A program made the position numbers and the translations under genes. From positions 35,710,461 to 35,774,460 of the forward strand of contig JACDQD010000003.1 of NCBI GenBank assembly GCA_019843655.1: a stretch of 64,000 nt of DNA, written 5' to 3'. The notes under the pieces were generated by a model that was not told the origin of the DNA, made no database searches, and worked only from the letters and a program-made list of their open reading frames with translations. Position 1 is the first letter of the stretch; every line of letters begins with the position of its first letter. Source of the DNA: Lethocerus indicus. Taxonomy: Eukaryota; Arthropoda; Insecta; Hemiptera; Belostomatidae. Shown piece by piece: positions 43,057 to 55,857 of the stretch.

Positions 43057-46000
43057 GAGTGATGATGTCCGCATCTGTCGCACTACCGAGTTTTTGTCGT
43101 GCAACGTCCAAAATACAATTACTTTATTTTCAGCCCAAAATATTAAGGGTAGTAATCGACATTTTGACTTCGCAATTCGTTTTATTTCGCTAAAAAAAGA
43201 AACTTTAATTATTAATCTACTATATATATATTCACAGATATTATCGACATCCCTCCAACTGCCACTTTTCCGGCAGATTTTCGATTCCCCTCCTGAAGAA
43301 CTCCTCAAGACCGAAATACATCTTTTCAAATTGTCGATAACTTTTGGTTACACCTAATACGTATAAAACAGTGTGGACGATATAAAATTTTATTTTTCTA
43401 CATCTATTTACACGAGTATTAAGTATAGATTTTTCGCAAAATATTTGTCTCTTTTAATGGGGAAAACTCACCAATAAATAATACAGACACGAAAAGTTGA
43501 ATTGCACATTCTGCATTTAGACGAAGCACAGTTGATTTTAAGTGCCTTCAACTTAAAGTATTCGAATTGAGTTCAAGAGTTATTCCAGTAATACCGTAGA
43601 TTTCGCGTTTTACCGTCTCATCTCTCGCCGGTCTTCAGTAGCGGTGTTTAGTCACACTGTCGGCACTTTGGATGTTTTCAAGACAGTTGTCAAGTGACAG
43701 AGTGACAGTGACAGTGCAGTGATGATGCCACCCCAAAAAACATCCAAAGTGCCAACAGCGCTACTGAAGATGGCGAGCGGCCGCGAAACCGGTCTAACCG
43801 AAGACCAAACCGTCGAGACGGGGAGACTAATGTTCTAAAAAGGAGTCTATATTATAGAAGTGTTAGATTGGCCGAAACGCACGCGTACCGTGGGTGTTAG
43901 GGCCGGAGTTTAAATTCCCTCCCCTTGGAAGGGGGGTTGAGAGACCTGTTAATTACCCATTTCCGCTGATTTACGAGAGGAATCCACCACCCCCTTCCAG
44001 CGCGCTCTTAATTACACGGATTCTTAGTCAGTGAGAGCTGTGTTACTTTCGGTTCACCGCTTCACTGTTTCAAAGTATTCAAACCCCCACCCCCACCCAC
44101 CCTTAAGACTTGGCTTGGGTCGTTTTCGGTTCGGGGAAAAGCGCCGTTTCGCGCTTTCACGGCCTTTCAATTTTCCGTCCGATTTCGGATTCGTAAGGGA
44201 AGATATCGAGGACGTTCACTTTCCTGGGATTACGATCGAAAGTCCTTCCGTAAAAAAAAAAAAAATAATCCCGGTTTCTAAAATTTCATTCCCGTCCTCA
44301 CCCCCCCCCCGGGTACAGGACGTGTCAAAAGTGTAGAAAAAAAAACGCTCCGTTGTTCGTATTTTAATTCGAATTTTCCCTTTTTCCGTTTCAGAGGGCA
44401 GCAAGTGCCCGGCGCCCGGCTGCAACGGCGAGGGTCACGTGACCGGACTCTACTCCCACCACAGAAGGTAAAAATTTGTGACCGTCAATTGTAATTAGAA
44501 ATTTACAAAATATCCGCTAAAAGAAATTTCCCCCGTCTGGGATAATACTTGGAAGTGGAGGTATGCGATGAAAATTATCCCGAGGGATACAAGCCTCCGC
44601 CCCCACCCCTCGGGATGGTAGGGCGTCCCGATGAACGAGCAAAGCGGAGGAAGAATATTCATTTAATTATTATCACTTCGAGTTGAAACTTTTACAGTTT
44701 TGAGAATTGTACGGATTGATTGATAAAAAAATACGGTTCGTTTTTCTGTTCACAGCCTGTCGGGTTGCCCGAGGAAGGGACAAAGGTGACGCCTGAGAGT
44801 GAGTACAGTTCGATTTACCTATAATACCCTTAAGCCGGGAAGGGCTTTTCCCTTCGAATTTAGTTGTTAAGAGGGCGTCTTCCCTTGTCGATCCCGTTGT
44901 CGGATGTAGTTGTACGGCGGGGTAGAGAGCCTGCGGACAACGGACAGCAGTGAGCATAGTTGACTAACAAAATTGCCAATTTCAAGATTATTTAATTATT
45001 TTTAATATATATATATATCTGTTTTTCCCCGAATTAATTTGTCCCGCGCCGGACCTCCTCTCTACCCGCGCCGTCGATGATAGCGCCTTTCCGTACAGAA
45101 AAAGTTTTTTTTTCTCTCTCTCTCTCTCTCTTTCTTGTCTTTTTGTCTCTTTCAAATTTTGCAAAAATTAATAAAAAAACACTGTTCGTCGACTGTGGCT
45201 TACTGCTGTCCCCGCCCGCTGTCGCTCCCCCACAACGCGACAACACAAGTATTGGCGATGCATGAGACAATACTGAAGTGCCCGACACCCGGCTGCAACG
45301 GCCGCGGCCACGTCAGTTCCAACAGGAACACCCACAGGAGCCTCTCCGGCTGTCCCCTGGCCGCCGCCACCAAACACGCCAACAGGGAGAACAGGCACAA
45401 GTTTCTCCCCGCCCACACACCACGTACGTACAACTACTAAACACAGACCACAATTAGTATACGCGCAGAGAGTCTAACGTATGAGGTAAAAACGTCCCGC
45501 TAACACACAACCGTCCAGAGTCAACCTGCGTCCTAACTTTATGATGTATAGAAAACGTCTTTAGTATTACGATATTATATCGTCGCTATTTAACGCGCAG
45601 TAAGTTCACTGGGACAAACTGACTGCGGCCTGGGGTTCAAGACCGCCAGCCAACAGCAGCAACAGCAGCAGCAGCAGCAGCAGGCGGCTGCGGCGGCGGC
45701 TGCGGCTGCGGCAGCGGCGGCTGCGGCGGTAGCCCACCAACAACAGAGCCTGGCCAGCTCGCTGTCCCCGGTAGAGATGAAGCCCTGCTACTACCCGGAC
45801 CCGAGCAGCAGCCGCTCTTCGGCAGAGTACGCCCCCTCCCCCTACTACACCAAGCAGCCGACCATCAAGCCGACCAAGATACTGCACCAGGAGGACCTGC
45901 CGGACAAGAGCAAGCCGGAGTCGCCGCCCGCCCGCCAGTACGAGTCCTACATCAACCACGACTCCAACTCGAGCTCTGTCTCAGCCGAGGCCACCATACA

Positions 46001-49000
46001 GCACCACAACATGCACCTGGGAGGCGGCCACCACATAGCCCACCCGCCGCCGCCGCCCCCCTACCCGCCCATGACCGTCGTCGACCACAACCGCTCCTAC
46101 GAGCCGATAGTCTCCTCCTCGGAGGACATGTACCCGAGGGGCTACCCGGCCGCCTACCCGGAGCGACATGGGGCGACCCCCGAGCTTCGACGCCTGCCTC
46201 CGCCCCCACAGGCCCTACGACCCGTCCCCGGCCTACGACCGCTACGACCACCACCAGCAGCAGCAGGCCTGCCCCCGCCGCCACCGCCACCGCCCCCTCC
46301 GCCCCAGAGGTATCCCTCCGAGTACGCCGACTACGAGCCCCAACAGCTCCAGCCCTTACTCAAGCAGGACCAGACCAACGACCAGGACCAACCGGACACC
46401 CCCATATACCCCAGGTAACATAAATCTTCCGAGTGACCAAACCCAAACTGAGTAGTGGACATTTTCCGTATATGTGTCTCGTGTTTTCAGGCCCATGTAC
46501 CATTACGACAGCGCGGGCGGCGGAGGCGGAGGTGGGGGCGGCGGAGGCGGGGGCGTCCCCTCCGGCTTCTCGGCGGCCATCAACCTCTCTGTCAAGTGCA
46601 TGTCGGCCGCGGCGGCGGCTGCTGCGGCGGCGGCGGCGGCCGCCGGCATCAAGCCCTCCGAGCCCAGGTCGCCCTCCTCCGTCATGGACCTGTCCACCTC
46701 CAGCGTCACCTCGACCAGCCCTCAGGTGAAAAACGGAAACCATCCCGACACACGGACTACTAACACGTCGATTCCTTGTTTTTTTTTTTTTTTTAACGAA
46801 TCTTGGTCGTTCCGCAGGCCGGAGGCGGGTACGGTTCCAACAGCCTTAGTCCGGACCAGTACGGGAGCGGCGGGGGCGGCCACAGGGGCAGCCCCCAGGT
46901 GGCCACCAGCCCCCACGTCTCGGCCAGCCCCCAAGTGCCCAGCCCCCAGGGACAGACACTCGACCTCAGCGTCAACAGGTCCGCCAACCCCCTCAACATT
47001 AGCCGACGCTAATTTCCTTTCTCTAGCCGATACCATAAAAACGGCTACTGTAATATTATAAAACGAATGTAAAAGGACTTCGCAGTTGAAAATATTTTGA
47101 GGAAAATAACCGGTCCAACCCCCGCAATGTTGTTGGTACAAACCCTACTCAATTCCGACATCCAGAACGGTTCCCTACAGACGCCTGAAAAGGAACTGTG
47201 GCCGCGTGATCTAAACGTGTTCGGAAAAATAAAATTTATTTCTATTTACAGTCGTGACAATAAAACGGTAAAAAAAATATAAAATTGAATAATAACCCGG
47301 GAATAAATATAAAAAAAAATAGATTGATAGTTTGAACTTATTTCGGAGCGGATTCAACAGTGAGACTCTGTTTTTTCGTGTACTCAGAGAGGGATGGTGC
47401 GTTTTTAGGACAACGGGGAGACCGGTGTTCGCAGGTCCCACAGGATACAGCCGGGACTCCACGCCAGAGAGCAGCGCAGCCGCGGCAGCCGCCGGACACT
47501 ACCTGGACACGTACAGGGACGTCAACGGTAATATATATATTGTATATCTATATATCCGACACTAGGTACACGTAGAGTTGTAATAATAATACATCGTGGA
47601 GAATTTGGAAACATAAAACCCGGATATATTGGGTTGGCAACTAAATAATTGCGGATTCCGTGCACCCTTATGTCGTACGAATAGTTGGGGCATGTAATAA
47701 ACATTTCAGAATACTCTTAAATAGGATCGAAGATGTAGACGTGCGTAAAAATACAAATAACGCCTTCAATGACTTAGTTGCCGACCCAATATATATTTAC
47801 CCTCGGACTCGAACCTTAGGGTCGACTAATATATCGACAAAATCCAAACTTTTCGGTTTGGAAAATATTTAAAGAAAATCGCTCTCCTATAATGTCTCCA
47901 ACGTGCAGAGACCATAAAGTCAATATGACGAATTTCACACAGGATCCGATGATGCACACCCTGCTAACTTTCCGACTGAAAGGGAAGTGGCAACATGATC
48001 TAATCTCTTGTCTACACAGTGCTACTATTGTATTAGGTGTACCCAAAAGTGATCGACAATTTGATATTATGTATTTTGGTCTCGAGGAGTTCCTCGAGGG
48101 GAATCGAAAATTTGACGGCAAAATGGCCGGAGAGTTGTCGACAATATCGGTGAATATATAGTAGATTAATAATTAACCCTTACGCTACTACGAGCCACTA
48201 TAGTGGCCTTCCACAAGATGCCACTGAGGTACTACGGGCCACTATAGTGGCCTTCCACAAGATGCCACTGAGGTACTACGGGCCACTATAGTGGCCTTCC
48301 ACAAGATGCCACTGAGGTACTACGGGCCACTATAGTGGCCTTCCACAAGATGCCACTGAGGTACTACAGGCCACTATAGTGGCCTTCCACAAGATGCCAC
48401 TGAGGTACTACGGGCCACTATAGTGGCCTTCCACAAGATGCCACTGAGGTACTACGGGCCACTATAGTGGCCTTCCACAAGATGCCACTGAGGTACTACG
48501 GGCCACTATAGTGGCCTTCCACAAGATGCCACTGAGGTACTACGGGCCACTATAGTGGCTCTCCACAAGATGCCACTGAGGTACTACGGGCCACTATAGT
48601 GGCCTTCCATAAGATGCCACTGAGGTACTACGGGCCACTATAGTGGCCTTCCATAAGATGCCACTGAGGTACTGCAGGCCACTATAGTGGCCACTAAGTA
48701 TCCGACTCTGCACATGCACTGATAGTATTCCGTTTTGCATCATTACCCACGGAATACTCTTTATCTATAGACTTCGGAGAAAAATATTTTTGGTCCGAAA
48801 ACATTCAAACAGCTTTGGTTCTCCGCCCTTAGCTGAATCAAAATGTCGATTACCTTTTGGGTACCCCCTAATTGCGTACCCTCCAGCGTCCCGGGTTATA
48901 CAGGAGATAACGCCTCTCCGCTGTTGGCAGGCTATTCGGGGCACGGCGGTTACGGCCTGGGCGGTGGCGGCGACTACCCGACCAACGGCTATTCAGGTTA

Positions 49001-49657
49001 CGCGGGCGGTTACTCCTGCGGCTACCCGACGGCCACCGGCTACCCGGCGCCGGCGCCCGGCTACACGCCCAACCCCTGCTACGCGATGGCGCCGCCACAA
49101 CACGACAAGGTCGCAGCGCCGGCCAAGGAACAGAGGTCAGCCAAAACACACACCCCTTATACCACCCTTTCGCCCCGTCCTAGACCCGTTATACTGTCCT
49201 GAATAGTTTTCTCCGTGGGCCATCGCTCGGGGGGTGTTTTCGCTCACTGAAAAATACTGAGAAAACTACGGCCTAATATTTTATGTAAAAAAGAATATTT
49301 ATCGTCGAGGGTCGATAGACTGTCGCAGGGGAAAACTGTTCTGGAAAATTTTTCCTCGACACGCCAGAAATATTGGATCGGCAACTAAGTAATTGCGGAT
49401 TTCACCGATAACAAATTGGCGTCGTACATATTTTTCAGTACAACATCTTTGCACAGATAAGATTCTTCAATGCGTTGATATTGTTTGGTCCTTTCTGTGA
49501 AAATTTCGTTATTAGAATTACATCGGCTGGTTGAATTGTGTCCATGTGTATAAAAAGCAGCATTTTCTCCCGGCTTATCTGTGCAAAGACTTTGACATAG
49601 TTAAAAATATGTACAACGCCACTTTTTGGTGAATTCCGCAATTACTTAGATGTCAAC

Positions 49658-49715
<58 letters not shown>

Positions 49716-52700
49716 TTTCGATATTGCGCCCTTATAATTATGCGTTTCTTTCGTCAATTCCACTGGACCAATATACAAAACCTTTAAGATTAATCTGAAA
49801 ATGAGATTCCACAAAATATTTCCGATTGGTTTCCTACTTTTAGAAACCCAAAAAATTGCATAACGACGTGCATTGCATCGCGAGGTACAATTCGTTCTGC
49901 AAAATCCACTCCTAGGAAAAGCTAGTTGTTCCTTCAATTTTTTTTTTTATATGGCCGAAGATAAATTTTTTTATTTCCTTATACTATAAAAAGTTTTTGG
50001 AGGATTTACACGGACAGGGGTGTATTGCACTGTAATTGTGTACCGATTCATACGTCAGTGGAACGATCCCCCCCACCCCCGTGTTTGATCAGCTCTCGTA
50101 TTTTGGGGCCGAAGGTTTTTACAATTGGGCCGCATAAGATGACCAGAGGTTATTACTTTTTTTCCAATATTGACGCCCCCCACCCCCACCCCACCTCTCA
50201 CAAGTCCACTGCTAATATTGGCCCGGTTTTTGAGACCGGTTATGATGAAAACCCGAAATTGGAACTCATAAGTCCCCGGGTGTACTTGAACCGATATATA
50301 AAATAGACCGCCCCCAAAATAGGCTGATTTTCGACTTTTCCCAAATCCAGACCGGGTCCGACGTCCTCGTCGGTTAGTTGTCTTTAAATTTTTTCTTTAA
50401 ACCGTTATTTAACGAATTTTAAAGCCTCGAGTTTTGTCCTCTAAAGAGCTAAATGTGGTGGTGGGGGTGCTTTAAAGCTCTTAGGACTTAAGACTTATTT
50501 CCCGCGTATTGAAGTTTTTTCAGACCCCTACTCACAATCCCTAATAATCCGGGTTGTTTTAACTCGAAACTCTTTAATTATATCGGCAGATTAATAACTC
50601 TGGGTTAAAATTTACTGTAGGCCCCCGCCAGGTTATCGGGTGTATTCGATATATCGATATATACGGGGGATATTCGATATATCGATATATACGGGGTATA
50701 TTCGATATATCGATATATACGGGGGATATTCGATATATCGATATATACGGGGGATATTCGATATATCGATATATACGGGGTATATTCGATATATCGATAT
50801 ATACGGGGGATATTCGATATATCGATATATACCGGGGATATTCGATATATACGGGGGGGGGGTTTCGATATATCGATATATACGGGCGAATCGATGACGT
50901 CAACCAGCGTCAGCCATCTTTGTTTTTTCACATCGCGTATACCTTTATTAAGGCGTCGGACGGGGTTTTTTTGGGGGTTTTCAGTAAAGGGAAAGAAAGT
51001 AATTGTGACGCGAAAAGAAATATATAAAAAATGATATAATAAAACGTTAAAATTTACTGTAGGGCCCCCCCAGGTTATCGGGTGTATTCGATATATCGAT
51101 ATATACGGGTAAATCGATGACGTCAACCAGTGTCAGCCATCTTTGTTTTTTCACATCGCGTATACCTTCATTACGGCGTCCGACGGGGTTTTTTTGGGGG
51201 TTTTTAGTAAAGGGAATGAAAGTAATTATGACGCGATAAGAAATATATAAATAGTAATACTATAAAACTAACCTTATTCGAAATCTGACTGCCGCTCGAG
51301 GAGGAGCATCCTAACGTGGGCCAGGGTCGCCAAAGTTGTTCCCAAAAAAACTTTTCCCCAGATATACTCAGCGAGTTACAAATCCTCGACTGTCCCGACT
51401 AGGAACAGCCCTTTTCGCCGCCGACCGTTTTTCCTTCAATCGCATCGGTATCGGCATTCATTTTCCCGAATTTTTAAAACGAACGGAACGATTCACTGCT
51501 GTGAGGTGCAGTGACCAACATCTTCTCGACAATTATACGATTTCCGACAATCGGAATATTATATATCGCGGTACCCGGCAGTATATTAGTTTTTGTAATG
51601 TTCAGTTGAGTAACTTAAAAAAACCAAAAACCGCCTAATTCGGTAAAAATATAAAACGCATACGTCAGATGTGAAAACAAAGATGGACATCGATTCACCC
51701 GTATATATCGAATACGCCGGGGGCTACACTAAATTTTAACTCTGTTTAACTCTTGAATTATTAAAGGATATAGTAGTATTTTTAAAAAAAAGGGATGATT
51801 TTAAACTTTATTTTCGCTGAAAAATTTTAATACGAAATGAACCCATGTCATGGCTACCGGGTTGTGATTGTCCTTCTGCCGCTTCGTGCCGAAAGCGCTG
51901 ACGTCGAGGCGGACAAAAATACAAAAATTTTATTTCATATTTCTAAGACTGTTATCCAGCCGTATCGAATTTATTGAATTTAATTCGTTTCCGAATTTTT
52001 TTTTCTGTTTCCCGCAGTCTGTCCGGCTGCCAGGGCCGGGGGGAACGGAGCCAGATGCAGCCGCACTCGCAGGAGCTGAAGTGTCCGACACCCGGCTGCG
52101 ACGGCTCCGGTCACGTGACCGGCAACTATTCGTCCCACAGGAGCCTCAGCGGGTGTCCGCGGGCCAACAAGCCGAAGAGCAAGCCGAGGGACGGCCAGGA
52201 TTCGGAACCCCTAAGGTATGCCAACTCTGCCCGCTCCTCCGAGTTCACCAGGTCCGGGGCCGCCTCAATGTGAGAGAACAATATTCAAAAACCTCTATTG
52301 CGACCCGAACAAAAAAAAACAAACCGAACGAAATTTGTGTTTTACGGCGGCAAGGGGCGATACAGTAAACAGTTTCCGGACTTTACGCACGTTCATTCTC
52401 GTCCAACGCTAGGTTTATAGACACGTACCGTATATACAGAGAGGGGTCCCAAAAAAAAAATGTATCCACCGTTCAACAGTCCATAACTCGCAAACTAATT
52501 GACGGAGTTGTGTCTCATTTTTGGGTGAAACTGTAGCTTAAAGTCCGACTCAAAGAATCGCTGTAGCTCATCGAAATCGTCACCATTAACATCCACACGA
52601 ACTATTGACTGTACAACGTGTCCAGTCGGATATTGGCTCTGTTCGATACTCATTTCGCCATTGCCTTACTTAAAATACCACTTCAAAACTGACTTCCTTT

Positions 52701-55700
52701 CGTCCGATTCTGAGCCTTGCGCCGGCCACGTCTACTCGAGTACAACAGGGTACAACTGACGACAGGACACTGACTATCCGGCGACTGTCAAAACAGAACA
52801 ACGGTTGTATGGCGCGATTGCCCGAACTACAAAAACTATAACACTACCAAAAATGGGGACAACTCCGTCAATTAGTTTGCGAGTTATGGACTTGCAAAAC
52901 AGCGGATACATTTTTTTGGAACCCCTCCGTATATCGGGTTGACAGCGAAGTAATCGCGGAATTCACCGACAGGTGACGTTGTACATATTTTAAGTACGTC
53001 AACATCTTTGCGCAGATAAGATTCTTCGATACGTTGTCCTTTCTGAAACATTCTCTATTTTCTGCTTTTTTATATTCGCAAAGGTGTTAACGCCTCGCGG
53101 GCTCGTAAAAAGCTGTACGCCGTGTACGGTGACGAAGCCTTAAAAGAACGGCAGTGTCGGTACCGATTCGCGAAATTCCGATAGGGGGATTTTTCGTTAA
53201 AAGACGAGGAACACTCTGGACGTCCAGCGGAGGCCGATGATGACCGAATAATGGCCATTATCCATTCGGATCGCCGTAGTTCGACAAGGGACATTGCGGA
53301 GAAGCTGAATGTATCTTATACATGCATTCAAAACCATCTACGGCTTATTTAAAAATATGTACAACGCCACTTGTTGGTGAATTCCGCAATTACTCAGTTG
53401 TCAACCCGATATATCCCACATTAAATTTTCCTACTGAAATTGGAAATGTGTCATCCCCCTCCATGCATCCTATAAACCTAGTGTTAAAAGTTTGGAAAAA
53501 GAAAAAAGAAGAGGAATAGTTTCCCTCTTAGGGGTACAGCAGGGGTTCCCAACCCTATTGTGGTGTCGGAGCAATTATTTTAAGTCATTACAATATTTAT
53601 TTGTTGTTCGATAACAAATAGTTTTGACAAGTGCACCCACAACTTAAATGCCGACTTAAATACGGAAAAAGGTTCTGCTAAACGCGACAACAAACGTTCG
53701 GTACCACGAACTGAAGGCGGGGACAACAGCCCAAACAATCCTTTTACAGAAAAATACACTTTACAGAATTCACAAAAACTTAAAAGAAACGGGGATAAAT
53801 AACGTAAGGACAGCCTTAAGTGACAATAAACTGCTAGCCATAAAATCAAATTAAATCTGTTTGGAACTTCCGACAGATATCGAATAGGAAACAACACTCT
53901 AACGTTCTATGGCTCAGAACGGGACATATAGTCGTCACACGAGCCGTATGTCAAACATGCAAACCCCCCCATTAAACATATATTAGAAACGAAAATACCG
54001 CGAACTCTAACGACAATGCTGAACAATGCACCCGAAACATAATAAAATCGCTGCTAAAATTCCTGATCTCGAACAAATCTGCATCAACTAATAAATGACA
54101 CAACAAGATCGAACGAAATACAAAACTCGTTACTGAAGGCGCGGCGATAATAAGTGCGATATAGTGGTAAATATTGGCTGGACTTTAAACACGTCAAAAA
54201 AATAATTAATTTACTTATTATCGATAATAACCGATAAGTAATAATTGAAAAATAAAGGGTTTTTTCTTTTTGCCTACAGATAACAAAATTTCAAAAATTT
54301 CATCGGTTTTACTTGTTCTCAACTCTAATTTAGGCCCTCAACTAACTTCAAAAGAACCGGGTAAGATCGTGCAATGTTTTTATGTTGCCTGGACAACACT
54401 GTTGCGCATTATGCAAATGCATTTCTCCTCAGCATCTTATAATCTCCTTCATTGTTTTTTTTGTACTTGTATTACTCTTTTCGGGTAAAATATTTAAGTA
54501 AAAAAAAAAACACTCCGACTACGACACACAATGTTGGGAATCCCTAAGGTACAGTAGTAATGCCCTAGATTTCACCGAATGTAGAACTTATAGTCGATTG
54601 TCAAAATTACTTTGTTTTAAAATTGAATCGATACAATGAATTTCATTAATGGTGAATCACGCATATATATAAATATAGATTAACAGTTTCACAAGCAAAA
54701 AAAACACAAATTTAACTATTCGAATCATTGCACAATGTTATAATATTAAGGAGACTGTTGTAGTCATCAAAGTGCCCTCGTTGCCTAGATTAATTTTTAC
54801 GTTAAGAGTCTTTTTTCTATTACCCTCGACACGCTCTCCGCCCTTTCGGCGTGTCGGTGCATCTGATAATATGTTATATTGAACAGAGTGTTAACACTTC
54901 AATGGTTTCGTTAACCGCTAATTAACGTTGGTTTTTATTGTGACACGTGCGCAGGTGCCCCATACCCGGATGCGACGGATCTGGACACGCCACAGGAAAA
55001 TTTCTATCGCACAGAAGGTATACCGCATGTTTGACTTCGAGTATTTTCCCGTATAATATTATCGCCCGAATAATACGTTTAACGAAACACAACCGGCCCC
55101 CCGACTCCGTTTCTAATTAACAATAAAATTGAGGACGTGACAAACTTCGGTTTAATTAACCGAATAAGCGATATTCTTCGTGTAGTATTATTATGTAATA
55201 CTGCCGGTCGTGATCATTCGATACCGTAGATTTTGTGCGTTTCCGTCTCTCTCTCGCCGGTTCGGTCTTTCGCCAGAACGGTTTCGGCAGCTCGCCCCAT
55301 CTTCAGTAGCAGTCTCGGTTACACATTGAATGTTTTTTTGGGCATCCTCACTGCACCTGTCACTGTGCGAAACCAGTCTAGCGCAAAAGACCAAACCAGC
55401 GAGAGGCGACAGAAACACACGAAATCTACAAAAATTTTTTTTTCTTATAGAATATTTAGCAAAACGTCATCGAAATAACAATTAACAATAATATTTGTAG
55501 GTCCGTGATGTTTCTGTCTCCTGTCGCCGTGTTTGGTCTTTCGCTAGACCGGGGTTTTTTTCGGCCGCTCGCCATCTTCAGTAGCGCTGTGTCAGTAGTC
55601 ACTTTTTTTGGGCATCTTCACTGCCCACTGTCACTTTCACATTTACCGTCAGTACACCGCTACCGAAGATGGCGAGCGGCCGAAACCGCGGTCTAGCGAA

Positions 55701-55792
55701 AGACCAAACCGGCGAGAGGAGACAGAAATATCACGAACCTACAGTATTCCAACCCCTCGCAGACCACAAAACAGGTATATTAAAATAATATT

Positions 55793-55857
<65 letters not shown>

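Noticed and set aside
45135..45440. Alternative start of an NZF isoform upstream of finger 2 (Met at 45135)
   Set aside because: The upstream part is (CT)n-derived, and exon 4 joins exon 3 well in phase 1 once two surplus bases are discounted, so a new start is not needed.
48184..48700. CRISPR-like array at the 44-bp repeat
   Set aside because: The repeats are contiguous with no unique spacers, and the locus lies in an intron of an animal gene; it is a satellite.
50574..51126. Minus and plus frames rich in Tyr-Ile-Asp ([14 protein letters not shown])
   Set aside because: Translation of the 28-bp TATCGATA satellite in the composite element.
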